A DNA stretch of 64,000 nt from Aspidapion aeneum (lineage: Eukaryota; Arthropoda; Insecta; Coleoptera; Brentidae). Each line of letters begins with the position of its first letter. Position 1 is the first letter of the stretch. The DNA lies in NCBI GenBank assembly GCA_963576565.1, contig OY755038.1:144085920-144149919 (forward strand). Reading direction: 5' to 3'. The translations under genes and the position numbers were made by a program. Below, piece by piece: positions 22,461 to 32,619 of this stretch. Under the pieces are notes generated by a model. It saw nothing but the letters and a program-made list of their open reading frames with translations. It did not search any database and was not told the origin of the DNA.

Positions 22461-25400
22461 ATGTCTGTCAAAAAAGCCGTACAAAAACGCAAGGGTTTTT
22501 TATCTGCGATCACCGAGTGTTATGTGTTGTCGCAGACTGCGGAAAAAGATGAAAGAGCGAGAAACGAGTTTCAAGTGAGGTATGCCGATTTGGATGAAAC
22601 CTTCGATAAATGCATGCTGGCACATAATGACGTCATTATGTTGCTAGACGACTCGGACGATGAGGAATTTAAAACGCAGGATGCTATCCTTTCAGAAGCT
22701 CGTAAATATTTTTATGCGTGTAAGGGGGTTTACTCTAAAATATTTCCGGTTGAGGCCCCATCCTTTTCGGGATCATATGTTCGACAAAACGAAACTCCAA
22801 AACTCAAAGAGTTAGGTATTCCCATATTTCGAGGTGATAAAAAATTATGGCCAAGCTTTTTCGATCTTTTTAATAACATTATAGATCAAAATCAAAGTCT
22901 AAGTAACGTTCGAAAACTTCAATATTTATTTTCATATCTCGAGGATGAGCCTTTAAAATTGATATCAGGGATTAGCTTATCTGATCAAAATTATAAAATT
23001 GCTTATGACAAATTAGTCAATAGATATCAAAACAAGCGAGACCTCGCAAATGATGCTTTAAGCTCAATTATGAACTCCACCTTAAAAAACGAGTCAGCTA
23101 AAGAATTGCGTAATCTAATTGACACCTTTTCTGAATCCCTAGAAATTTTAAAATCACTTAGCTTTGACGTTGACAGTTGGGACTTTATTATTTTTTTCAT
23201 TTTATTAGAAAAATTGGATATTCCAACGCGTTCAAATTTCGAAATGAGTCACGCCAATACTAACACCGAAATTCCCACTTTTCAGTCACTTTTTCAATTT
23301 CTAGAAAAAAGATGTAAAGTTTTGGAATCACTTCCTCAATCAACAGCACCCAAAAAGGTGCCTATCTATCAAAAATCAAATTTTATGCAAAATCAGTCTG
23401 GGCAAAAGCCTACCTATCAAAATTCAAATTCTATGCGAAATCAGTTTGGGCAAAAGCCTACCTATAAATCATCCAATTCGCCTTTTATAGGACTGGCTGG
23501 CACCTCAACTAATTCGAGTACGGGAATAAAATGTTTCCGGTGTAATCAAGGTCACGTGCTTTCGAAATGTCAAACATTTCTTGATCTCTCACCTATCGAT
23601 CGCCTATCTTTCGTCAAACAGAAAAAATTATGTCTAGCGTGTTTTCATCCCTTGCATAATGTAGATACGTGCAAATCAAAATATTCATGCAGGACTTGCA
23701 ATAGTAAAAGGCACCACATTTTAACTCATATCTTAGAAACTAATCAAGAGTCTGGAAGCCAAGATACTAGTCCTGTCATTCACACACCACCTGTCAATAA
23801 TCTTCATGTGTCATTAAATGCCTCAGGACCTTCAGGTACCTTTCTTTTATGCACCGCCATAATAGATGTTATGGACGGTTGCGGAAATTTTCAACCTGTA
23901 AGGGCACTGCTTGATTCTGGATCACAGACAGGATTCATCAGTGAAAAGTTTATTCAGCGTCTTAATCTTCCTAGGCGAAGTTACACCACTGAAATATTCG
24001 GATTAAATCAGATGTCTTCTTTTACTTCCAAAGGGCTCGTTCAATGTCACATTAAGCCACAAGGACAAGTCACTCCTTTACTTAATTTCGAAGCAATTGT
24101 TGTTCCACAACTATGTTCCAATATGCCTACATTCTCTTTGAACGATAATCAGTGGAAACACTTGCAAAACCTTAAACTTGCCGACCCATCTTATTTCAAA
24201 TCTAGACCTGTGGACCTGGTTATTGGTTGCGAGCTATTCGCACAGATATTCAAGGAGGGCAGGGTTCTTGGACAGGTAGGGCAGCCTTCAGCCCTTGAAA
24301 CTATTTTTGGCTGGGTCGTCATGGGAAAGGTTGACGAGGTGGGTAGTCTTACGGAACGAACCAGTTGTTTTTTAACGAGTCATTCACCTCCTTTAGAGGT
24401 CATTCTCCCTAGGTTTTGGGAAATCGAACATTTGCCTAAAAAACAAATCTTATCAAAGGAAGAAAAACAGGCAGAATCAATTTTTACTGCTAGTGTAGTA
24501 CGGCAACCGAGCGGTAGATTCATGGTAGATCTTCCGTTTAAAGATAAAATAAATCCTGACCTAGGAAATACTTATCCGCAAGCTTATCGTAGATTTTTAC
24601 TTCTAGAAAATAGATTAATCAAAAATCCTGATCTGTACACTGCCTATTCAAGTTTCATGCAAGACTATATCGATTCTAATCATATGAGTTTACTTTTATC
24701 TAGTCAACCAAAGGTCGACGTATCGTGTTTTTTAGCCCATCATTGCGTATTAAAGCCGGAAAGCTTGAGTACAAAATTAAGGGTAGTCTGGGATTGTTCA
24801 GCAGTCACCCCAAAAAATATTAGTCTCAATGACACATTGTTATCTGGACCGAAACTTCAAAAGGATATTGCTTCTTTACTCCTTACGTTTTGTCTTAATC
24901 CTATTGCCTACATTGCTGACATCAAACAGATGTTCCGTCAAGTCCTTATCAATCCTTATCACCGTCCTTATCAAAGGATATTGTGGAGGTTTTCTCCACA
25001 GGACCCACTTTCAGTGTGGGAACTTTCTACTGTCACTTTTGGCATGACATGCTCACCTTTTCTAGCCATGCGTACCTTAAATGAGCTGGCAGAGAGAGAA
25101 AAGGAACGTTTTCCTATGGCTAGTACTGTTCTAAAAACGTCAATCTATATCGACGATATCTTGGGAACTAGCCCTTCGCTTTCTGAAGCTCTCTCCCTTC
25201 AAACAGAACTCAATGATTTGTTGAAGTCGGGAGGATTTGAACTTAAAAAATGGGCAAGCAATTGTCCTGAGTTATTGGCAACATTGCCAGAGTCCGATCG
25301 TCAAATGCCTCTCTCTTTCGACAAGGAGGAACCCCACTTTATCAAAGTTTTAGGACTTCAATGGCATCCAAAAAACGACATTTTTTCTTATCAATGCCGA

Positions 25401-27725
25401 ATGAAGGACAAACCCCCAACCAAACGTTCTATTTTATCTATCATAGGGACAATCTTCGATCCCTTAGGTTTTCTTTGTCCCTTGTTGCTACAAGCAAAAT
25501 TTATTTTGCAACAGTTGTGGATATCGAAAATAGGCTGGGACGAAGAACCAGATTCTTCTATCATCGACTCTTGGAACAAACTTCGTTCTGAATTCCCGCT
25601 TCTTTCCAATTTTCAATTACCTCGACAAATCAAACTGTCAAAAACCAATACCTGTCAAATCATCGGCTTCTGTGACGCTTCAATTCGAGGCTACGCAGGC
25701 GTCGTATATTTTCGTGTAGAAGAGGAAAACAATATATCTGTTTCTCTCATATCTGCAAAATCTAGGGTCGCGCCTATAAAGTCACAAACTTTGGCTAGGC
25801 TAGAACTCCTAGGCGCATTTCTTTTAAGCGAATTAATTGACTTCGTTTTATCTAGCTATGAAGGAAAAATAACTTTTACAAATATCGTTACTTTCTGCGA
25901 TTCGCAAGTCGTATTGCACTGGCTTTCATCCCCTCCTAATCGCTGGCAAACCTTTGTTGGAAATCGAGTCAGTAGAATCCAAGAAATCATTCCCTCAAAC
26001 TCGTGGCGCTACATTCCTTCTGCTTTGAATGCAGCCGATATTGCGTCACGAGGGGCCACCCCTTCACAGCTCATGTCACATGACATGTGGTGGAACGCAC
26101 CGTCGTTTTTGTGGTCTCCCGAAAACGAATGGCCCGATTTTCATAAATCAAAAATGCCGATTGATTTCGGAGATATTAATCTGGAGGAAAAGCCAAAAGT
26201 CTGTTGCAATGCGATAATTGATGTCAACTTCTTAGATCAGCTTCTTATCAAATATTCCTCTATATCAAAAATTCAACGTATCATTTGTTATGTCCTTCGA
26301 ATAGTTAACCTTTTTCAAAACCATTCCTATCAAAAACCCACTAAGCCGCCGGACCAAAAAGTTATTTTTGAGAATATTGTTTTTCCTACCACCGGTGAGA
26401 TGCAAAGTGCGTTACACCTTCTTATCAAACGCGTGCAAGGTTCTTGTTTTTCTGAGCTTTTTTCCGCGTTATCTAAGGATAAACCAATACCGAAACCTTT
26501 GCGAAAACTTTCACCTTTTCTTGATGAGAATAATATCATTAGAGTCGGTGGCAGATTACAAAAATCTGACCTTTTGTCTTATTCTGCAAAACACCCCGTC
26601 TTACTTTCGAGTGACCATCGTTTAACTACTCTTCTTATCGAGTCCGCTCATCGACAATATCTTCATCCTGGGGTTAAAACATTACATAATCTGCTTTTAC
26701 AGCAATTTTGGATATTATCTGCCAGACGGGCAATTCAAAGAACCATATCCAAGTGCTTGCAATGTTTTAGAATCAACCCTAAACCCTATAGACCGCCCAT
26801 AATGAGTTCACTTCCCGCTCATCGAATCAATCAACTAAAACCTTTTTCGAGTGTAGCTATCAACTTTTGTGGACCTTTCTTTGTGATTCCTCATCGTTAC
26901 CGTGGTTGTAAAGCTTTCAAATCGTATGTCTGTGTGTTTGTCTGTACGGCCACACATTGCGTGCATTTGGAATTAACCATGGAACTGTCCACCGAAGGGT
27001 TCGTAGGTGCATTCCATCGATTCATTTCCAGACGCGGAAGCGTGACGCAATGCTGGTCAGATCAAGGCAGTAATTTTATAGGGTTTCGTAACCAATTACT
27101 GGATTACGCAAGAAGTGCTGCCACCATACTTTCTATTCGTTGGCATCTGGGACCTCCTCTCAGTCCACATTTCAATGGCCTGGCAGAAGCTGGCGTCAAA
27201 AGTTTTAAAACTCACTTTGTACGAGTCGTCGGCGACCAGAAGTTGTCTATCATGGAGATGTCCACCCTTACCTGTCGCATAGAAGCCGTACTGAATAGTC
27301 GCCCTTTATCTCCTGCCTCTTCAGACCCACACGATCTTCAACCTCTTACCCCTGGGCATTTTTTGACACTTGAACCCCTTAATTCAGAAATTCCGGAGTC
27401 AGATTTGTCCGAGGTTCCCCTAAATCGGCTCTCGAGATGGCAACTAATCCAAAAACTACATAATGATTTTTGGAAACGGTATTCTATAGAGTATTTGCAT
27501 ACGCTACAACAGCGACACAAGTGGACTGATTTGTCCCCAAATATCAAATTAAATGATTTGGTTATCATAACAAGTGATCACATTCAATCGCCTTTGAAAT
27601 GGCCGGTCGGTCGGGTCATCGAACTGCATCCCGGCGGGGACGGTCAGGTGCGTGTTGCGACGGTAAAAACGGTTACCGGTGTTTATAAGCGGCCAGTTGT
27701 AAAACTGTGCCTCTTGCCAAATTAA
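22461..27725 (+). CDS. BEL-B gag-pol polyprotein (intact frame)
   Basis: ATG at 22461 is preferred over the in-frame ATG at 22419, because the following residues (MSVKKAVQKRKG) resemble the gag starts of BEL-A and BEL-C. The product has 1754 residues. Gag with the BEL core comes first; a zinc knuckle and Cys/His cluster (CFRCNQGHVLSKC, CRTCNSKRHH) lie at about 356-420. The protease site ALLDSGSQ is near 482. RT has DCSAVTP, ADIKQMFRQ and YIDD near 895. RNase H has GFCDAS, ARLELLGA, FCDSQVVLHW and ADIASRG. The integrase HHCC finger (HRQYLHPG, CLQCFR) is followed by the core. The first integrase acid is Asn (residue 1468); Asp 1534 and Glu 1576 are present. The C-terminal domain ends KLCLLPN. 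No internal stop or frameshift is present. Confidence 0.95.
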   Translation: MSVKKAVQKRKGFLSAITECYVLSQTAEKDERARNEFQVRYADLDETFDKCMLAHNDVIMLLDDSDDEEFKTQDAILSEARKYFYACKGVYSKIFPVEAPSFSGSYVRQNETPKLKELGIPIFRGDKKLWPSFFDLFNNIIDQNQSLSNVRKLQYLFSYLEDEPLKLISGISLSDQNYKIAYDKLVNRYQNKRDLANDALSSIMNSTLKNESAKELRNLIDTFSESLEILKSLSFDVDSWDFIIFFILLEKLDIPTRSNFEMSHANTNTEIPTFQSLFQFLEKRCKVLESLPQSTAPKKVPIYQKSNFMQNQSGQKPTYQNSNSMRNQFGQKPTYKSSNSPFIGLAGTSTNSSTGIKCFRCNQGHVLSKCQTFLDLSPIDRLSFVKQKKLCLACFHPLHNVDTCKSKYSCRTCNSKRHHILTHILETNQESGSQDTSPVIHTPPVNNLHVSLNASGPSGTFLLCTAIIDVMDGCGNFQPVRALLDSGSQTGFISEKFIQRLNLPRRSYTTEIFGLNQMSSFTSKGLVQCHIKPQGQVTPLLNFEAIVVPQLCSNMPTFSLNDNQWKHLQNLKLADPSYFKSRPVDLVIGCELFAQIFKEGRVLGQVGQPSALETIFGWVVMGKVDEVGSLTERTSCFLTSHSPPLEVILPRFWEIEHLPKKQILSKEEKQAESIFTASVVRQPSGRFMVDLPFKDKINPDLGNTYPQAYRRFLLLENRLIKNPDLYTAYSSFMQDYIDSNHMSLLLSSQPKVDVSCFLAHHCVLKPESLSTKLRVVWDCSAVTPKNISLNDTLLSGPKLQKDIASLLLTFCLNPIAYIADIKQMFRQVLINPYHRPYQRILWRFSPQDPLSVWELSTVTFGMTCSPFLAMRTLNELAEREKERFPMASTVLKTSIYIDDILGTSPSLSEALSLQTELNDLLKSGGFELKKWASNCPELLATLPESDRQMPLSFDKEEPHFIKVLGLQWHPKNDIFSYQCRMKDKPPTKRSILSIIGTIFDPLGFLCPLLLQAKFILQQLWISKIGWDEEPDSSIIDSWNKLRSEFPLLSNFQLPRQIKLSKTNTCQIIGFCDASIRGYAGVVYFRVEEENNISVSLISAKSRVAPIKSQTLARLELLGAFLLSELIDFVLSSYEGKITFTNIVTFCDSQVVLHWLSSPPNRWQTFVGNRVSRIQEIIPSNSWRYIPSALNAADIASRGATPSQLMSHDMWWNAPSFLWSPENEWPDFHKSKMPIDFGDINLEEKPKVCCNAIIDVNFLDQLLIKYSSISKIQRIICYVLRIVNLFQNHSYQKPTKPPDQKVIFENIVFPTTGEMQSALHLLIKRVQGSCFSELFSALSKDKPIPKPLRKLSPFLDENNIIRVGGRLQKSDLLSYSAKHPVLLSSDHRLTTLLIESAHRQYLHPGVKTLHNLLLQQFWILSARRAIQRTISKCLQCFRINPKPYRPPIMSSLPAHRINQLKPFSSVAINFCGPFFVIPHRYRGCKAFKSYVCVFVCTATHCVHLELTMELSTEGFVGAFHRFISRRGSVTQCWSDQGSNFIGFRNQLLDYARSAATILSIRWHLGPPLSPHFNGLAEAGVKSFKTHFVRVVGDQKLSIMEMSTLTCRIEAVLNSRPLSPASSDPHDLQPLTPGHFLTLEPLNSEIPESDLSEVPLNRLSRWQLIQKLHNDFWKRYSIEYLHTLQQRHKWTDLSPNIKLNDLVIITSDHIQSPLKWPVGRVIELHPGGDGQVRVATVKTVTGVYKRPVVKLCLLPN

Positions 27726-27946
27726 AAGTAATTTTAATTTTCTACCTTTTACCGGGTATTACAATAGGTTTTTTTATTTTAAATTTTTTTTTTGAATTTT
27801 TGTTTGTTTGTTTTGCCTTTTTTCGGGATTTCGTTATTTCTAAATAAACTTACGATACTTATCTGTTTTCATTCATTTATATTTATCGGTCGATTCTTTT
27901 TCTTATATCTATATCTGTCCGGTTGAGATTCTAAATTTGTGTGTTT

Positions 27947-27959
27947 TGGAGGGCAGTTA
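27947..27959 (+). promoter_or_regulatory. BEL-B polypurine tract
   Basis: TTGGAGGGCAGTTA lies immediately before the 3' LTR start TGTTAGC, as expected for the plus-strand primer. Confidence 0.65.
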
Positions 27960-28397
27960 TGTTAGCTCCCGCTAAATTTCGCGGTTGTTTATATATATTT
28001 TTAAAAACACACAACTGTATGAAGGACAAAGCGCATTCCGCGTATTTGGACATGCGCACCAACAACCAGTGAGATCATTGTCAATCGCCCAGAGAAAAAG
28101 GCGTGTTAATTTCGTGCTCGAATTTTGTGTACTGAAGCATAGAACTAGAAACTTCAACCCTTCAGCTACGTGGTGACATCATTAGATCCTTCAGGGGCCC
28201 CTTGGAAGTCGGGAGAATTTTGGCTGCAAAGGAGGTGAGTGCACTTATCTGATTACCGTTGTGTGGTTCCAACAATTTTACCTATGAACGTCTGATTATT
28301 TCGTAATTTCATATCTACATTTATGTTTGCTCGCGATATCATTAATTAAAATATTTACAGTCCACTGCATTTAGCGGTTTCTATCCGCGGGCTAACA
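27960..28397 (+). repeat. BEL-B 3' LTR (438 bp)
   Basis: It matches the 5' LTR except for a 34-bp deletion and three visible substitutions. It is followed by ACTGT, the second copy of the target duplication. Confidence 0.95.
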
Positions 28398-28722
28398 ACT
28401 GTTTTCTTTGCCTAAACTGTTCTCTGAATTTTTTATATGCAAATTTGCCACCGAAATAGTTTATAAAATCTGTTTTGACGTCATCCCATGTCTTATTTTC
28501 GTTTGTCTGTGTGTAGTTTGTGTACCAAAAATTTGCGGGCTTTTCCAAATAGGACTTTAAACATCTCATTTTAAATGTGTTGGGCCAAAAATTTTTGTCA
28601 CAAATTCTGTCGTATTCATTTATAAAATTAACGGGGCAACTGCAAATCGGATCAAACGTAGGTGGTTCTGTAAATTGAGGCACGATTGGAGTGATATTAA
28701 GTCTGTTGCAATGTGGTTCCAT
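28398..28722 (-). CDS. ERR-1 gag, N-terminal part
   Basis: Minus-strand frame from ATG at plus 28720-28722 (MEPHCNRL) to the BEL-B edge. It carries a retrotransposon-gag-like capsid segment (LKSYLEKPANFWYTNY, WDDVKTDFINYFGGKF). The open frame also extends upstream through AT-rich leader into the 454-bp array, but those codons are adventitious. The gag continues in frame at 21637. Confidence 0.8.
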
Positions 28723-28781
28723 ATTTATAACAATAAAAACAAAAAATATTTGAAGAGAAAAAAATAAAATAAGATAAACTT

Positions 28782-30640
28782 CAAAACGAATTTTATACTT
28801 CACACAAAGGTATGTGTGCCTAACTTGCGAGTGTCAGAAGGAGAGGGAAGAGTTGATTTTGGTTGTTTTCCTACTTACACAAGGTTGCATCTCTAGACGT
28901 ACGTTTCTGTGTGTTTCACGTCATCAGTAGAGAACAGCAAACCCAGGTAAGCCAATTTTAACCAAAACCAACTCCTATATATGAATTACTCGCGGCAGTG
29001 CAATGCGAGTGAATTACAAGTTGTTGCGCCATTTAGCGGACTGGCTCGAGCACTCGAAAGTTTAAACACAGTGGCATCGTCTTGTCTGAGACGCCGAAGC
29101 GCCATCTATGACAAGTTTCGTCCATTAATGTGGTATTAAAACCACGTAATCACGTAGCAACTAAAAGGCCGTACTGCCCGAAGCATATGCAAAGAAGAAA
29201 GATGGAAAACGTGCTGTGTGTGGATCGATAAAAATCAAAACGAATTTTATACTTCACACAAAGGTATGTGTGCCTAACTTGCGAGTGTCAGAAGGAGAGG
29301 GAAGAGTTGATTTTGGTTGTTTTCCTACTTACACAAGGTTGCATCTCTAGACGTACGTTTCTGTGTGTTTCACGTCATCAGTAGAGAACAGCAAACCCAG
29401 GTAAGCCAATTTTAACCAAAACCAACTCCTATATATGAATTACTCGCGGCAGTGCAATGCGAGTGAATTACAAGTTGTTGCGCCATCTAGCGGACTGGCT
29501 CGAGCACTCGAAAGTTTAAACACAGTGGCATCGTCTTGTCTGAGACGCCGAAGCGCCATCTATGACAAGTTTCGTCCATTAATGTGGTATTAAAACCACG
29601 TAATCACGTAGCAACTAAAAGGCCGTACTGCCCGAAGCATATGCAAAGAAGAAAGATGGAAAACGTGCTGTGTGTGGATCGATAAAAATCAAAACGAATT
29701 TTATACTTCACACAAAGGTATGTGTGCCTAACTTGCGAGTGTCAGAAGGAGAGGGAAGAGTTGATTTTGGTTGTTTTCCTACTTACACAAGGTTGCATCT
29801 CTAGACGTACGTTTCTGTGTGTTTCACGTCATCAGTAGAGAACAGCAAACCCAGGTAAGCCAATTTTAACCAAAACCAACTCCTATATATGAATTACTCG
29901 CGGCAGTGCAATGCGAGTGAATTACAAGTTGTTGCGCCATCTAGCGGACTGGCTCGAGCACTCGAAAGTTTAAACACAGTGGCATCGTCTTGTCTGAGAC
30001 GCCGAAGCGCCATCTATGACAAGTTTCGTCCATTAATGTGGTATTAAAACCACGTAATCACGTAGCAACTAAAAGGCCGTACTGCCCGAAGCATATGCAA
30101 AGAAGAAAGATGGAAAACGTGCTGTGTGTGGATCGATAAAAATCAAAACGAATTTTATACTTCACACAAAGGTATGTGTGCCTAACTTGCGAGTGTCAGA
30201 AGGAGAGGGAAGAGTTGATTTTGGTTGTTTTCCTACTTACACAAGGTTGCATCTCTAGACGTACGTTTCTGTGTGTTTCACGTCATCAGTAGAGAACAGC
30301 AAACCCAGGTAAGCCAATTTTAACCAAAACCAACTCCTATATATGAATTACTCGCGGCAGTGCAATGCGAGTGAATTACAAGTTGTTGCGCCATCTAGCG
30401 GACTGGCTCGAGCACTCGAAAGTTTAAACACAGTGGCATCGTCTTGTCTGAGACGCCGAAGCGCCATCTATGACAAGTTTCGTCCATTAATGTGGTATTA
30501 AAACCACGTAATCACGTAGCAACTAAAAGGCCGTACTGCCCGAAGCATATGCAAAGAAGAAAGATGGAAAACGTGCTGTGTGTGGATCGATAAAAATCAA
30601 AACGAATTTTATACTTCACACAAAGGTATGTGTGCCTAAC
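28782..30640 (+). repeat. Left arm: four direct 454-bp units plus a partial
   Basis: Each unit contains a TATATATG box followed about 15-20 bp later by a CAGTG-type motif, the hexamer-like gcgccatctagcgg and two perfect AGGTA(A/T)G donor-like motifs. The first unit has gcgccatttagcgg; the others have gcgccatctagcgg. No unit encodes a convincing protein. Confidence 0.9.
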
Positions 30641-32026
30641 TTTTTCCATCTTTCTTCTTTGCATATGCTTCGGGCAGTACGGCCTTTTAGTTGCTACGTG
30701 ATTACGTGGTTTTAATACCACATTAATGGACGAAACTTGTCATAGATGGCGCTTCGGCGTCTCAGACAAGACGATGCCACTGTGTTTAAACTTTCGAGTG
30801 CTCGAGCCAGTCCGCTAGATGGCGCAACAACTTGTAATTCACTCGCATTGCACTGCCGCGAGTAATTCATATATAGGAGTTGGTTTTGGTTAAAATTGGC
30901 TTACCTGGGTTTGCTGTTCTCTACTGATGACGTGAAACACACAGAAACGTACGTCTAGAGATGCAACCTTGTGTAAGTAGGAAAACAACCAAAATCAACT
31001 CTTCCCTCTCCTTCTGACACTCGCAAGTTAGGCACACATACCTTTGTGTGAAGTATAAAATTCGTTTTGATTTTTATCGATCCACACACAGCACGTTTTC
31101 CATCTTTCTTCTTTGCATATGCTTCGGGCAGTACGGCCTTTTAGTTGCTACGTGATTACGTGGTTTTAATACCACATTAATGGACGAAACTTGTCATAGA
31201 TGGCGCTTCGGCGTCTCAGACAAGACGATGCCACTGTGTTTAAACTTTCGAGTGCTCGAGCCAGTCCGCTAGATGGCGCAACAACTTGTAATTCACTCGC
31301 ATTGCACTGCCGCGAGTAATTCATATATAGGAGTTGGTTTTGGTTAAAATTGGCTTACCTGGGTTTGCTGTTCTCTACTGATGACGTGAAACACACAGAA
31401 ACGTACGTCTAGAGATGCAACCTTGTGTAAGTAGGAAAACAACCAAAATCAACTCTTCCCTCTCCTTCTGACACTCGCAAGTTAGGCACACATACCTTTG
31501 TGTGAAGTATAAAATTCGTTTTGATTTTTATCGATCCACACACAGCACGTTTTCCATCTTTCTTCTTTGCATATGCTTCGGGCAGTACGGCCTTTTAGTT
31601 GCTACGTGATTACGTGGTTTTAATACCACATTAATGGACGAAACTTGTCATAGATGGCGCTTCGGCGTCTCAGATAAGACGATGCCACTGTGTTTAAACT
31701 TTCGAGTGCTCGAGCCAGTCCGCTAGATGGCGCAACAACTTTTAATTCACTCGCATTGCACTGCCGCGAGTAATTCATATATAGGAGTTGGTTTTGGTTA
31801 AAATTGGCTTACCTGGGTTTGCTGTTCTCTACTGATGACGTGAAACACACAGAAACGTACGTCTAGAGATGCAACCTTGTGTAAGTAGGAAAACAACCAA
31901 AATCAACTCTTCCCTCTCCTTCTGACACTCGCAAGTTAGGCACACATACCTTTGTGTGAAGTATAAAATTCGTTTTGATTTTTATCGATCCACACACAGC
32001 ACGTTTTCCATCTTTCTTCTTTGCAT
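30641..32026 (-). repeat. Right arm: three inverted 454-bp units
   Basis: Exact-period inverted copies of the left-arm unit. The last unit carries two private differences (cagataagacg and cttttaattc). The arms meet directly at about 30640/30641, without a spacer. Confidence 0.9.
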
Positions 32027-32201
32027 AAGATAAACTTGTTTGTCTTAGAGGCCTACAAAATGTACTGCCCAGCAAAATTAACGACCTACCAATATTCAAA
32101 AACCCTTAATAAATGCTAAAATCTCTATAAAAATAACTTAAAAAAAAATGATAAAAAGAGATAAAGTATCTTTCGAAAAAGATAACGGCGCCTCCACCAT
32201 A
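32027..32201 (-). promoter_or_regulatory. ERR-1 leader start with candidate primer-binding site
   Basis: Immediately inside the 5' LTR (minus strand) is TATGGTGGAGGCGCCGTTATC. The TGG... start two to three bases from the LTR fits a tRNA primer site, but the tRNA was not identified. The rest of the leader reaches the array edge. Confidence 0.5.
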
Positions 32202-32619
32202 TGTCACGAGGGGGTTGTCGTGACTATTTGTGTACTTGTTGCGTACAAATAAAGAGGATCGTGAGATGGTTTAAGGGTTTATTAATACTAAGTACAAAGA
32301 TACTCACTAATCACTACTGTCTGGCCCAGTTTTCTGATACAAATATTATTTATGTGTTGGTCGGGTTCAGCTCTCGATCAGCATCTCTTTACTGCTTCTA
32401 TACTTGACTATTAAAAACTTAGTTACTTAGTGTACTCACTGAACTGAACCCCGACTATCCGTTCTTGATTGGTTTTATAGAAGCATGTAATTACAAACGT
32501 GTTTCAATCTTAAACATAAATCGTTTGCACCACATACTTCCTAGGTTGACGTCCTAATACTTTTACATCAGGTCAACCAACCAAGTTCCGGATAGCATGC
32601 CCAAATTACATACATGACA
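32202..32619 (-). repeat. ERR-1 5' LTR (418 bp)
   Basis: Nearly identical to 9651-10068 (visible differences near 32357 and 32430). Its outer side (32620) runs straight into env coding sequence of ERR-2 and does not carry the ATAT duplication, so this junction is not a simple insertion edge. Confidence 0.92.

Larger units (their letters stand above)
21638..28397 (+). mobile_element. BEL-B: young, full-length BEL/Pao element
   Basis: 6760 bp with two LTRs, a complete gag-pol frame, and a 5-bp target duplication ACTGT (21633-21637 and 28398-28402). The LTRs differ by three visible substitutions and one 34-bp indel, so insertion was recent. It lies in opposite orientation to ERR-1, whose gag it splits. 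Confidence 0.96.
28782..32026. repeat. Inverted array of a 454-bp repeat, flanked by a 10-13-bp duplication
   Basis: About 4.1 head-to-tail copies (28782-30640) face about 3.05 inverted copies (30641-32026). The repeated tcaaaacg marker recurs at 28781, 29235, 29689, 30143 and 30597, exactly 454 bp apart; its complement ends at 31070, 31524 and 31978. Copies are nearly identical. The sequence ATAAGATAAACTT occurs at 28769-28781 and 32025-32037, so the array inserted as a unit into the ERR-1 leader. The two outer ends are not in the same phase of the repeat, so it does not have simple terminal inverted repeats. Confidence 0.93.
9651..32619 (-). mobile_element. ERR-1: errantivirus-like LTR element without pol, minus strand
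   Basis: It is bounded by two 418-bp LTRs that differ at only about two visible positions. A polypurine tract precedes the 3' LTR. Without nested BEL-C, BEL-B and the 454-bp array it would be about 6.5 kb. The only coding seen is gag joined to an aspartic protease (28722-28398 plus 21637-20251). The remaining 3.7 kb (20250-19632 and 13206-10084) is AT-rich with no RT, integrase or env, so ERR-1 looks non-autonomous. Errantivirus-like is inferred from the LTR ends shared with env-bearing ERR-2 and from the AT-rich ATAT target. Confidence 0.75.

Noticed and set aside
28769..32037. Interpretation of the 454-bp array as a CRISPR or coding repeat
   Set aside because: Units are contiguous without spacers, inverted in the middle, and noncoding.
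30512..32099. Small frames in the 454-bp repeats
   Set aside because: They cross unit or arm junctions and show no protein features.
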